Part shown: positions 8,123-16,289 of the stretch, one piece after another
Numbering within the stretch: position 1 is the first letter of the stretch
Layout: each line of letters opens with the position of its first letter
Source: an uncultured Pelagibacteraceae bacterium
GTDB lineage: Bacteria; Pseudomonadota; Alphaproteobacteria; Pelagibacterales; Pelagibacteraceae
Assembly: GCA_902634845.1 (NCBI GenBank)
Contig: CACPLT010000005.1
Location: forward strand, 1 to 36,369
DNA length: 36,369 nucleotides
Direction: 5' to 3'
Translations under genes and position numbers: made by a program
The notes under the pieces: model-generated
What the model saw: the letters and a program-made list of their open reading frames with translations, nothing else
Told to the model about the DNA's origin: nothing
Databases searched by the model: none

Positions 8123-8526
8123 CTATTAAGAATTTTCCAAGTTCCAGATGCAGTAGCAACTATATCGTTAGAATTTAATATCTTACAGTTAATAAAAACT
8201 AAAGATTTTGTTCTTTTAAGTACTTCGACTTTTCCTGTAAGTGTGTCACCCTGCTTACTTGCTGAGATAAACTTTATATCTAGATTTATTGTTACTGATC
8301 TTTTGTTTCCAGCTGCTATATGAGCAGCATTTCCCATACCAGTGTCAGCTATAGTTGCAATAAAACCCCCATGGGCGATTTTGCCTGTATTAAGAAATTT
8401 TTCTTCCACTTTAATACTAAATTCAAAATTAGTTTCATCTATCTTTTTAAAAGATAGATCGCCAATATTTTGCATAAAACCTTTTTTAGTTTCGTCCATA
8501 TATTTTTTTACCATAGATTGGAGCAA
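8119..8526 (-). CDS. PaaI-family hotdog-fold acyl-CoA thioesterase
   Basis: A 135-residue single hotdog domain of the 4HBT/PaaI type, which hydrolyses acyl-CoA (often aromatic or short-chain) thioesters. The conserved AHGGFIATIADTGMGNAA helix carries the His-Gly-Gly and the acidic residue of this family. It is followed by the beta strands NLDIKFISASKQGD and KVEVLKRTKSLVF. The ATG used here overlaps the 3' end of the exporter gene by 41 bases. Alternative in-frame ATGs at 8514 and 8499 would shorten the overlap, so the true start is uncertain. Last gene of the aceE-aceF-exporter-thioesterase set. Confidence 0.82.
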   Translation of the reverse strand: MLQSMVKKYMDETKKGFMQNIGDLSFKKIDETNFEFSIKVEEKFLNTGKIAHGGFIATIADTGMGNAAHIAAGNKRSVTINLDIKFISASKQGDTLTGKVEVLKRTKSLVFINCKILNSNDIVATASGTWKILNS

Positions 8527-9388
8527 GTTGTGAGAAAATTACTGCAGATAATATTATGATTATTCCAAATATTTTAAATTCATTTAAGTACTGATCTAAT
8601 AAGATCCAAGCTGCTATCGATCCAAAAACTCCTTCCAATGAAAAAATAATTGCTACCGGAGCTGGAGATAAATTTTGTTGAGCAAATATTTGAAGCATAA
8701 AAGCTATTCCGCTTGACAAAACACCAGCATATAAGAGTTCAGTCATTTCCATGGATATAACTTTTAAAGAAATAAATTCAAAAGATAAAGCTGGGACAAA
8801 TGAAATTATTGATGCCGTCAAACATTGAAACGTAGCTATCGAAATTGGGTAATTAAAAACTTTTAGAAATTTTGAGATAAAAACAATATGAAATGCCCAG
8901 AAAAAAGCTCCAATAATGACTAACGAGTCACCATATCTAACTCTTATATTGTCTAGTTCACTAAGAAGCAAACCTCCGATTAAACACATTAAGACAGATG
9001 GCCAGACAGAATTATGTATTTTTTTTGAAAAGAGAAAATAAGCTATTACAGGAACTATCACTACATATAAAACAGTAAATACTGCTGAATTAGCTACATC
9101 AGTATATAATAAAGAAACTTGCTGAAATATGTTTCCACCTGCTAAAAAAAATCCCAATAAAAATAAATAGCCAACAATAAATTTTAATTCTAATTTCGAA
9201 TTTTTAACTCTTTGATATTCAAATATAAAAAAAAACGGAAGAAGCGCTAAAAAACCTAGTGCTAACCTTACCGCTGAGAAGGTATACGGACCGATAAAAT
9301 CCATACCCATATCTTGTGCAATAAAAGCAGTGCCCCAAATGAATGAGCATGCTATAGCGCAAGCTAAAGATACAAAGTTTTTACTCAT
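8486..9388 (-). CDS. DMT-superfamily transporter (EamA family)
   Basis: A 300-residue integral membrane protein with about ten hydrophobic helices arranged as two EamA repeats. The first begins with the typical ACAIACSFIWGTAFIAQDMG start, and the second carries LLYAGVLSSGIAFMLQIFAQ and IFSLEGVFGSIAAWILLDQ. Both are hallmark segments of drug/metabolite exporters and permeases. The substrate is not predictable; many members export amino acids or metabolites. Its start is 23 bases downstream of the aceF stop, so it is probably co-transcribed with the pyruvate dehydrogenase genes. Confidence 0.86.
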   Translation of the reverse strand: MSKNFVSLACAIACSFIWGTAFIAQDMGMDFIGPYTFSAVRLALGFLALLPFFFIFEYQRVKNSKLELKFIVGYLFLLGFFLAGGNIFQQVSLLYTDVANSAVFTVLYVVIVPVIAYFLFSKKIHNSVWPSVLMCLIGGLLLSELDNIRVRYGDSLVIIGAFFWAFHIVFISKFLKVFNYPISIATFQCLTASIISFVPALSFEFISLKVISMEMTELLYAGVLSSGIAFMLQIFAQQNLSPAPVAIIFSLEGVFGSIAAWILLDQYLNEFKIFGIIIILSAVIFSQLAPIYGKKIYGRN

Positions 9389-9411
9389 ACTATTTATTAT
9401 GGCAATTTAAA

Positions 9412-10653
9412 TTAAACGGCAAGCTTGAAAGCAAAATCTTTACCAAGACTCTTATTTAAATGAACACAAAATCTTGCTCCCTCCGCACCATCGATAATTC
9501 TATGATCGTAAGATAAAGATATTGGTAAAATTTTTCTATTTACTAACTGACCTTTTATTTTTACCAATTTGTCATAACTTCTACCAACACCTAAAATTGC
9601 GACTTCAGGTGGATTTATTATCGGAGTAAAAAATGTTCCACCTATTCCTCCCAAACTAGAAATAGTTATTGAACCACCAAAAAATTCTTTTTTATTTATT
9701 TTTAAATCTCTGCATTCCCTACTTACCCTTCTTAATTCATCTCCTATTTCTTTAATATTCATCTGATCAACATCTCTTAATTTTGGAACCATAAGTCCAT
9801 GAGGCGTGTCTACAGCAAAACCAATGTGATAATATTTTTTATAAAATATTTTATTTTGATCAGGATCGATTGAACAATTAAAATTAGGAAAATCTTTTAA
9901 GGCATTTACAACCGCCCTAGTTATAAAAGCTAAAGGTGTTACAGAAATTTTTTCTCCAGTGAAGTGATCAAATAATGATGTCCTAAATTGTTCCATTTCA
10001 GTAATATCAATTTCGTCGTGTTGAGTTACATGTGGAATTTCAGTCCATGATCTTACTAATTGAGGCCCTGAAAGTTTTTTTACCCTTGGAATTTCTTTAA
10101 TTTCAATTTCTCCAAATTCCTCATGTGAATATTCATCTTTATATTTTTTTGGTTCAACTTTACCTTGATTAACAGACACTTGAGACTTAACAAATTTTTT
10201 TACGTCTTCCTCAGTTACTCTTCCTGATCTCTGTGAACCTTGTATTTGTGTTACATTCGCCCCAAGTTCTCTGGCAAATTTTCTGACTTTTGGGCTAGCT
10301 AATTTTACCCCTGATGTGGATTGAATAACTGGAGATGGAGCTGGATCTGGTTTTTTCGATGTCACCTCTTTAACTTTGTTTTTTAGTACAGGTTTTTCTT
10401 TCACATCTGTTTTTGACTCTTCTTTAACAGTAAGTATAAGATCACCTTCACTTACTTTATCACCTATCTTGATTTTAATTTTTTCTATAATTCCATCTGA
10501 TGTAGAAGGAACCTCTACGCTAGATTTATCACTTTCAATCGTTATTAAAGAATCATTCTTTTTAATTTTTTGTCCGGTTTTAACCAGAACCTCAATGACT
10601 TCAACATCTTTAAAATCACCTATGTTAGGAACTAAGATATCTTTAGAGGACAT
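9412..10653 (-). CDS. aceF: Pyruvate dehydrogenase E2, dihydrolipoyl acetyltransferase
   Basis: E2 core of the pyruvate dehydrogenase complex, transferring acetyl from lipoyl-lysine to CoA. Domain order: one lipoyl domain (residues 1-78, lipoyl Lys43 in SDKSSVEVP), a Lys/Pro-rich linker, a peripheral-subunit-binding domain (ASPKVRKFARELGAN through SGRVTEEDVKKF), and the catalytic domain ending with SLSYDHRIIDGAEGARF, with His384 and Asp388 as the HxxxD pair. At 413 residues it has a single lipoyl domain where many AceF proteins of this class carry two or three. The 'missing' lipoyl domain is found instead on the E1 encoded one base upstream. No E3 (lpd) gene is in this operon. Confidence 0.94.
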   Translation of the reverse strand: MSSKDILVPNIGDFKDVEVIEVLVKTGQKIKKNDSLITIESDKSSVEVPSTSDGIIEKIKIKIGDKVSEGDLILTVKEESKTDVKEKPVLKNKVKEVTSKKPDPAPSPVIQSTSGVKLASPKVRKFARELGANVTQIQGSQRSGRVTEEDVKKFVKSQVSVNQGKVEPKKYKDEYSHEEFGEIEIKEIPRVKKLSGPQLVRSWTEIPHVTQHDEIDITEMEQFRTSLFDHFTGEKISVTPLAFITRAVVNALKDFPNFNCSIDPDQNKIFYKKYYHIGFAVDTPHGLMVPKLRDVDQMNIKEIGDELRRVSRECRDLKINKKEFFGGSITISSLGGIGGTFFTPIINPPEVAILGVGRSYDKLVKIKGQLVNRKILPISLSYDHRIIDGAEGARFCVHLNKSLGKDFAFKLAV

Positions 10654-10654
10654 T

Positions 10655-13600
10655 TTATAATTTCGTTGGAAACACTTTTTCTTTATCTATTTTATATTTT
10701 TTAATCGCTTTTTCTGCATGCTTAGATGCAATTAATTGCTCTTTTGCTAACGCGCTAAGAGTGTATGCAACAATATGTTCTTTATCAACCTCAAAAAACT
10801 TTCTTAAATTTTTTCTTGTGTCACTTCTTCCATACCCATCTGTGCCAAAAGAGTAAAAAGGTTTACTAACATATGGTCTTAGCTGATCTGAAAATGATCT
10901 TACATAATCAGATGCTGCAAAAACAGGGCCTTCTCTTTTTTCTAAACATTTTTCAACGTAAGATTTCTTCCTTTTTACGTCAGGGTTTAATAAGTTCCAT
11001 CTTTCAGTTTCCATACCGTCTTTTCTGAGTTCATTAAAACTTGTGACACTCCAAATATCAGAGTCAATTCCATATTCTTTAGAAAGAATTTCAGCAGCAT
11101 CCATTACTTCACGCAAGATTGTACCAGAGCCTAGAAGTTGAACTCTAGTCTTACCTTTATTTCTTGTTTCTTTAAGCAAATACATGCCTTTTAAAATACC
11201 CTCGTCAGAGTCTTTGGGTTTAGCAGGATGAGGATAGTTCTCATTCATTGCTGTAATATAGTAAAAAATATTCTCTTTTTTCTCGTGCATTCTTTTCATT
11301 CCATTCCTTAAGATTACTGCCATCTCGTATGCGAAAGTTGGATCATAACTTACACAATTTGGAATATTAGATGCCATAAGATGACTGTGACCGTCTTGGT
11401 GTTGCAATCCTTCACCCGCTAAAGTTGTTCTTCCAGCAGTAGCACCAATTAAAAAACCTCTTGCTTGAGAGTCTCCTGCGGCCCAGGCTAAATCGCCAAC
11501 TCTCTGAAATCCAAACATAGAATAAAATATATATATTGGTATCATTTCTATATCATGATTGGTGTATGCTGTTCCTGCCGCAATCCAAGATGACATTGCT
11601 CCTGATTCTGTAATTCCTTCTTCTAAAACCTGTCCACTCTTATCTTCTCGATACGAACTAAGTTGTTCAGAATCGACCGGTTCATATTTCTGTCCTTCGT
11701 GAGCATATATTCCTATCTTTTGAAAAAAACCTTCCATACCAAATGTTCTAGCTTCATCTGGAATTATTGGAACCAATCTTGGTGATACATTCTTATCTCT
11801 TAATAGGGCAGTAAGCATTCTTACTAAGGCCATAGTAGTAGACATTTCTTTTTCACCTGTCGACTTCATAAAACTATCAAAAATATCTTTTGGCGGCGTT
11901 TTAACCGCTTTTGCAAAAGATGTTCGCTCTGGAATAAATCCACCTAATTTTATTCTACAATCTTTAAGGTATTTAATTTCTTCTGAATTTTCGCCAGGCC
12001 TATAATACTCAATATTTTTAACTTGTTTATCTGTTAGAGGAACACCAAATCTATCTCTATAGTATAATAAATCTCCCTCATCCATTTTTTTTTGTTGGTG
12101 AGTGGTATTTATACTTTCACCAGATTTACCCATTCCGTATCCTTTAATTGTTTTAGCAATAATCACTGTTGGCGAGCCTTTATTTCTCATGGCTGCATCG
12201 TACGCGGCATAAACTTTATGTGGATCGTGACCACCTCTATTTAATTTCCATATGTCTTTATCTGTTAAAGCAGATACTAATTCTTTTAACTCGGGGTATT
12301 TACCAAAAAATTTTTCCCTTACATAATTACCACCCTTTGCCTTAAAAGCTTGATACTCACCATCTACACACTCATTCATCCTTTTAATTAAAAGCCCGCT
12401 TTTATCTTTTGCTAAAAGTTGATCCCAATAAGAACCCCAAATTACTTTTATTACATTCCATCCTGTCCCTCTGAAACTGCCTTCAAGCTCTTGAATAATT
12501 TTACCGTTTCCTCTAACAGGACCGTCAAGTCTTTGTAGATTACAATTGATTACGAAAATTAAATTATCTAACTTCTCTCTTGCTGCTAATCCAATAGCAC
12601 CTAATGACTCTGGTTCATCCATTTCACCATCACCTAGAAAAACCCAAATTTTTCTTCCTTCATCTTTAATCAATCCTCTATTAATTAAGTATTTTAAAAA
12701 CCTAGCCTGATAGATACCCATTATTGGTCCAAGTCCCATAGATACGGTCGGGAATTGCCAGAAATTTGGCATTAACCATGGGTGAGGATAAGAGGACAAT
12801 CCATCTTTTCCAACTTCTTGTCTAAAGCCATCTAATTGTTTAGCAGTTAGTCTTCCCTCTAAAAATGCTCTTGCGTACATACCAGGTGCTGAGTGTCCTT
12901 GAAAATATACTAAGTCACCACCAAATTTATTATTTTTTGCTCTCCAAAAATGGTTCATTCCTACATCGTATAATGTTGCAGCTGATGCAAAAGTTCCTAT
13001 ATGTCCACCAAGCTCTGAACTTTTTTTGTTTGCTTTTACAACCATAGCGGCAGCATTCCACCTTATGTAGGCACGGATTTTTTTTTCAATATTTTGATCT
13101 CCTGGTGATTTAACCTCAGCTTCAGGCGGAATAGTATTTATATATGGTGTTGTTCTAGTGTCAGGTAGTACTAATCCTGCTTTATAAGCTTGATCGATTA
13201 CTTTATTTAATAAGTAACTTGCTCTTGATGCCCCATCATTTTCAATTACAGAATTTAAAGACTCAATCCACTCATTTGTTTCTAATGGATCAATATCATC
13301 TTTGGATGCCGGTTCAGCAAAGACTTTTTTAATTTGTTTTAAAGATTGAGTGGTGACAACATTTCCATTTTTTTTTGGTTTTTCTTTTTTAATTTCTTTA
13401 TGAATTTTTTGCTCTTCATTTTTGACTTGAGTATTAGAGCTTTCTTTAGACTCTAATGTTACCAATAAGCTACCTTCAGAAACTTTATCACCAACTTTAA
13501 CTTTTAAATCTTTAATTTGGCCCTCTGAAGGAGATGGAATTTCTACACTTGACTTGTCACTCTCAATAGTAACCAAGGGATCATTTTTTTTAATTTGATC

Positions 13601-13678
13601 TCCTGGTTTGACTAATACTTCGATTACTTCCACATCTTTAAAATCACCAATGTCAGGGACTGAAATATTTTGAGCCAT
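10655..13678 (-). CDS. aceE: Pyruvate dehydrogenase E1 (homodimeric AceE) with fused N-terminal lipoyl domain
   Basis: TPP-dependent decarboxylation of pyruvate and reductive acetylation of lipoate. Residues 1-76 are a complete lipoyl domain with Lys42 in SDKSSVEIP. Residues 77-126 are a charged linker. From about residue 127 (DIDPLETNEWIESL) a full-length AceE follows, about 881 residues against 887 in E. coli. The TPP/Mg site is GDGEMDEPES (349-358) with NCNLQRLDGPVRGN nearby, and GHIGTFASAATLYDVGMNHFW matches the conserved active-site region. AceE does not normally carry a lipoyl domain. By hand count about 51 of 74 positions match the lipoyl domain of the adjacent E2. A TATAAT (13691-13686) lies just upstream of the ATG, so the leader may be very short. 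Confidence 0.95.
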   Translation of the reverse strand: MAQNISVPDIGDFKDVEVIEVLVKPGDQIKKNDPLVTIESDKSSVEIPSPSEGQIKDLKVKVGDKVSEGSLLVTLESKESSNTQVKNEEQKIHKEIKKEKPKKNGNVVTTQSLKQIKKVFAEPASKDDIDPLETNEWIESLNSVIENDGASRASYLLNKVIDQAYKAGLVLPDTRTTPYINTIPPEAEVKSPGDQNIEKKIRAYIRWNAAAMVVKANKKSSELGGHIGTFASAATLYDVGMNHFWRAKNNKFGGDLVYFQGHSAPGMYARAFLEGRLTAKQLDGFRQEVGKDGLSSYPHPWLMPNFWQFPTVSMGLGPIMGIYQARFLKYLINRGLIKDEGRKIWVFLGDGEMDEPESLGAIGLAAREKLDNLIFVINCNLQRLDGPVRGNGKIIQELEGSFRGTGWNVIKVIWGSYWDQLLAKDKSGLLIKRMNECVDGEYQAFKAKGGNYVREKFFGKYPELKELVSALTDKDIWKLNRGGHDPHKVYAAYDAAMRNKGSPTVIIAKTIKGYGMGKSGESINTTHQQKKMDEGDLLYYRDRFGVPLTDKQVKNIEYYRPGENSEEIKYLKDCRIKLGGFIPERTSFAKAVKTPPKDIFDSFMKSTGEKEMSTTMALVRMLTALLRDKNVSPRLVPIIPDEARTFGMEGFFQKIGIYAHEGQKYEPVDSEQLSSYREDKSGQVLEEGITESGAMSSWIAAGTAYTNHDIEMIPIYIFYSMFGFQRVGDLAWAAGDSQARGFLIGATAGRTTLAGEGLQHQDGHSHLMASNIPNCVSYDPTFAYEMAVILRNGMKRMHEKKENIFYYITAMNENYPHPAKPKDSDEGILKGMYLLKETRNKGKTRVQLLGSGTILREVMDAAEILSKEYGIDSDIWSVTSFNELRKDGMETERWNLLNPDVKRKKSYVEKCLEKREGPVFAASDYVRSFSDQLRPYVSKPFYSFGTDGYGRSDTRKNLRKFFEVDKEHIVAYTLSALAKEQLIASKHAEKAIKKYKIDKEKVFPTKL

Positions 13679-13927
13679 AATTCTTATTATAAACTGAAAA
13701 AGAATTTATTAAAAATTGTTAAATTAATAAATGCCAAAATTGAAGCAATTTATTCTTTATGAACCTTTTTTGACACAATTTGCTCGATTTTTTGTCAACA
13801 AAATCTGGACAATAAAGATATGAAGTGGATATTAAACATTTTTTTGAAAAAAAGAGACCGAATGACTAGCAGCGAATATTTGGTTCAAAAAATTATACTT
13901 AAAAAATACTTTTTAAAATAAAAATTT
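13679..13927. other. Longest intergenic stretch, upstream of aceE and downstream of the HDAC gene
   Basis: 249 very A+T-rich bases. On the minus strand TATAAT (13691-13686) lies just ahead of aceE, but I see no good -35 for it. TTGACA occurs on the plus strand at 13770-13775 and on the minus strand at 13798-13793, forming a spaced inverted repeat; neither has a convincing -10 at the right distance. An all-A/T hairpin TTAAAAA (13899-13905), loop ATAC, TTTTTAA (13910-13916) is near the HDAC stop. A 34-codon frame on the plus strand at 13820-13924 is described separately. Confidence 0.5.
13820..13924 (+). CDS. Possible 34-aa basic peptide in the aceE upstream region
   Basis: ATG to TAA encoding 34 residues, starting MKWILNIFLKKRDRMTSS and ending with a Lys-rich IILKKYFLK. 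The composition suggests an amphipathic, basic peptide. There is no convincing Shine-Dalgarno, and in A+T-rich DNA such frames arise by chance. It fills most of the gap and ends three bases before the convergent HDAC stop, which is the only support for it. Confidence 0.2.
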
Positions 13928-14824
13928 TTACCTAATAATTTCTGCACAATTTTTATGAAGCATCGAGTGAAGTTCTATGAGCTTTTCAAAACTTTTATTA
14001 TATCCTCCTCCTAAAACTCCACATAAAGGAATATTTTTTCTATTGAAATTTTCGATTACAATTTGATCTCTCTTATTAATGCCTGCATCTGTAATTTTAA
14101 GTTTACCCAATCTGTCCTCAAAGTGGATATCTACACCAGCAATATAAAATATGAAATCATATTTGTTTTGGTTTAGTATTTTTAAGTTTCTATGGAGAAT
14201 GTTTAAATATTCTTCATCTTCTGTATTTTCAGCTAATTCAATGTCAATATCGCTTTTAGATTTTTTAGCAGGATAGTTAGAAGCACAGTGCATACTAAAA
14301 GTTAATACATCTTTATCGTTCTTAAATATTTCAGAATTACCATTTCCTTGATGAACGTCTAAATCTAAAATTAGGATTTTTTTCGCATACGCTTTTTTTT
14401 TTAGATAATTTGCTGCAACCGCAACATCGTTGAATACACAGTATCCAGCTCCAAAGTGAAAAGTTGCATGATGACTTCCACCTGCAGTATTACAAGCTAG
14501 TTTGGAGTCTAAAGCCAATTTACTTGCAAGCACTGTTCCTCCGGTTGCAACAAAAGATCTTCTTACAACACTGTCATTAATAGGAAATCCAATTTTTTTT
14601 TGTGATTTAATATCCAAAGTTTTATTTTTAATTTGATTTATATATTCTAAAGAATGAGAAGTTTTCATCGTTTCGATAGAACATTCTTTTGGAATAAAAA
14701 ATTTTTTTACAACTTTCTCTTTTAAAAGATGATCTGCTAAGGCACCGAATTTTTTTATAGGAAATTTATTATCGTCATTTATTTTTGCAACATAATCGGG
14801 GTGATTAATAACGGGCAGTTGCAT
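13928..14824 (-). CDS. Histone deacetylase/AcuC-family protein
   Basis: A 298-residue zinc hydrolase of the HDAC/acetoin-utilization/acetylpolyamine amidohydrolase superfamily, removing acetyl groups from amines such as protein lysines or polyamines. His118-His119 in GGSHHATFHFGAGYC are the catalytic pair. Asp156 and His158 in LDLDVHQGNG and, by family analogy, Asp237 in the EDRLG motif bind zinc. LGGGYN carries the transition-state Tyr. It is read after thiolase and a 44-residue membrane protein with a 6-base gap, so it is very likely in that operon. Whether the substrate is protein, polyamine or another acetylated amine cannot be told. Confidence 0.88.
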   Translation of the reverse strand: MQLPVINHPDYVAKINDDNKFPIKKFGALADHLLKEKVVKKFFIPKECSIETMKTSHSLEYINQIKNKTLDIKSQKKIGFPINDSVVRRSFVATGGTVLASKLALDSKLACNTAGGSHHATFHFGAGYCVFNDVAVAANYLKKKAYAKKILILDLDVHQGNGNSEIFKNDKDVLTFSMHCASNYPAKKSKSDIDIELAENTEDEEYLNILHRNLKILNQNKYDFIFYIAGVDIHFEDRLGKLKITDAGINKRDQIVIENFNRKNIPLCGVLGGGYNKSFEKLIELHSMLHKNCAEIIR

Positions 14825-14830
14825 TAGATC

Positions 14831-14965
14831 TTAGTTGTAGGCAAGATAAATAGAAATTATAACAGCCCAAAAAAATGCATAGTATAAAATATAGCCCTTT
14901 GGAGTAAACGGCATTTTTTTTAGTTTACGTTTTCCTCTGCCTTTATATGGTTTTGATATTTCCAT
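14831..14965 (-). CDS. 44-aa single-pass membrane protein between thiolase and HDAC
   Basis: A 44-residue protein beginning MEISKPYKGRGKRKLKKMPF, a strongly basic head, followed by one hydrophobic segment (YILYYAFFWAVIISIYLAYN) that should span the inner membrane with the basic end in the cytoplasm. Its ATG overlaps the thiolase TAA by one base (TAATG on the minus strand), and its stop is 6 bases before the HDAC ATG. This gapless fit between two clear genes supports expression by translational coupling. No family is recognised. Confidence 0.65.
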   Translation of the reverse strand: MEISKPYKGRGKRKLKKMPFTPKGYILYYAFFWAVIISIYLAYN

Positions 14966-16140
14966 TATCGTTCTATACTCATGGCTATACCCATTCCACC
15001 ACCAATACACAATGTGGCCAAACCTCTCTTCACATCGCGTTTAATCATCTCGTGAATAAGAGTGACAAGAATTCGAGTGCCTGACGCACCTATTGGATGA
15101 CCTATTGCAATTGCTCCACCATTAACGTTAACTTTTTCATCTGGAATTCCTAGTGTTTTTAAAACAGCAATACTTTGAGCTGCAAAAGCTTCATTAACTT
15201 CAAAAAGGTCTACGTCATCAATTTTCCATCCTGCTAAATCTAAAGCTTTTTTTGTTGCTGGAATAGGTCCAGTGCCCATTAGAGCTGGTTCAACACCACA
15301 ACTAGCCCAAGATTTAATAGTAACTAACTTTTTTAATTCTCTTTTTTGCGCTTCTTCATCTGACATTACAGTTACTGCAGCCGCTCCGTCGTTAATTCCA
15401 GAGGCATTTCCAGCAGTTACAGTTCCATCCTTTTGAAAAACTGGTTTAAGTCTAGTTAAGCCCTCTAAGTTTATACCATCTCTAGGGTGTTCATCTTTAT
15501 TGAAATCTATCTCAGCTTTTTTTGATTTAATTTTAAAATTAGTTATTTCGTCTTTAAACTTATTTTCTTTGATTGCTTTTAATGCTTTTTCTTGCGACTT
15601 AAGAGCAAATTTATCTTGTTCTTGTCTAGTTACTTGAAATTTAGTAGCCACATTCTCAGCGGTTACTCCCATGTGATATCCATGAAAAGCATCCCACAAC
15701 CCATCTTTTATCATTGTATCAATTAATTCGGTATTACCTATTTTTTTCCCATCTCTTAAATGAATTGCATGTGGCGCTAGAGACATGCTCTCTTGACCAC
15801 CAGCAATAACTATCTTTGAATCCCCTGATTTTATACTTTGAAATCCTGATGCTATCGATCTCAATCCTGATCCACATACTTGATTTACAATGTAAGCTGG
15901 TTTTTCTTTTGGAATACCAGATTTTATCGCTGCTTGTCTTGCAGGATTTTGACCAGTTCCCCCAGTTAAAACCTGACCCATTATAGTTTCATCGATATCA
16001 GAAGATTTGATATTTGATCTCTTAATAACCTCTTTTATAACAACAGAACCCAATTCCTCACTAGGAATATTTTTGAGAGTTTTTCCCAATGAACCTACGG
16101 CGGTTCTTGCAGCCGAAGTTATAACTACAGATTTACTCAT
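14965..16140 (-). CDS. Acetyl-CoA C-acetyltransferase (biosynthetic/degradative thiolase)
   Basis: A 391-residue thiolase interconverting two acetyl-CoA with acetoacetyl-CoA plus CoA. All three catalytic residues are in canonical positions: Cys89 in NQVCGSGLRS, His348 in AIGHPIGASG, Cys378 in TLCIGGGMG. Length and the NEAFAAQSIAVLK segment fit PhaA/AtoB proteins. It heads an operon with a small membrane protein and an HDAC-family deacetylase. No phaB or phaC is adjacent, so polyhydroxybutyrate synthesis is not supported here; ketone-body or amino-acid catabolism is as likely. Confidence 0.94.
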   Translation of the reverse strand: MSKSVVITSAARTAVGSLGKTLKNIPSEELGSVVIKEVIKRSNIKSSDIDETIMGQVLTGGTGQNPARQAAIKSGIPKEKPAYIVNQVCGSGLRSIASGFQSIKSGDSKIVIAGGQESMSLAPHAIHLRDGKKIGNTELIDTMIKDGLWDAFHGYHMGVTAENVATKFQVTRQEQDKFALKSQEKALKAIKENKFKDEITNFKIKSKKAEIDFNKDEHPRDGINLEGLTRLKPVFQKDGTVTAGNASGINDGAAAVTVMSDEEAQKRELKKLVTIKSWASCGVEPALMGTGPIPATKKALDLAGWKIDDVDLFEVNEAFAAQSIAVLKTLGIPDEKVNVNGGAIAIGHPIGASGTRILVTLIHEMIKRDVKRGLATLCIGGGMGIAMSIER

Positions 16141-16202
16141 ATTTCCTTTATAAATTAAAAGCCTTTAATTTCAACAATATATTTGATAATTGGTATATTA
16201 TT

Positions 16203-16279
16203 GCGCCTGTAGCTCAACTGGATAGAGCGCTTGGCTACGGACCAGGAGGTTCTGGGTTCAAATCCTAGCAGGCGCACCA
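16203..16279 (+). tRNA. tRNA-Arg (ACG anticodon)
   Basis: A full cloverleaf of 77 bases including an encoded CCA (16277-16279). The acceptor stem is GCGCCTG paired with CAGGCGC. The D-arm is GCTC/GAGC. The anticodon stem CTTGG/CCAGG holds loop CTACGGA with anticodon ACG. The T-arm is CTGGG-TTCAAAT-CCTAG. ACG is normally edited to ICG by TadA to read CGT, CGC and CGA. It lies between the divergent thiolase start and a micropeptide whose Shine-Dalgarno begins two bases after the CCA. Confidence 0.97.
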
Positions 16280-16289
16280 TAGGAGGTTT

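Noticed and set aside
16185..16199. GATAAT or TATATT as the tRNA-Arg promoter -10
   Set aside because: TATATT would start transcription inside the tRNA, and GATAAT has no matching -35; undecided, so not listed.
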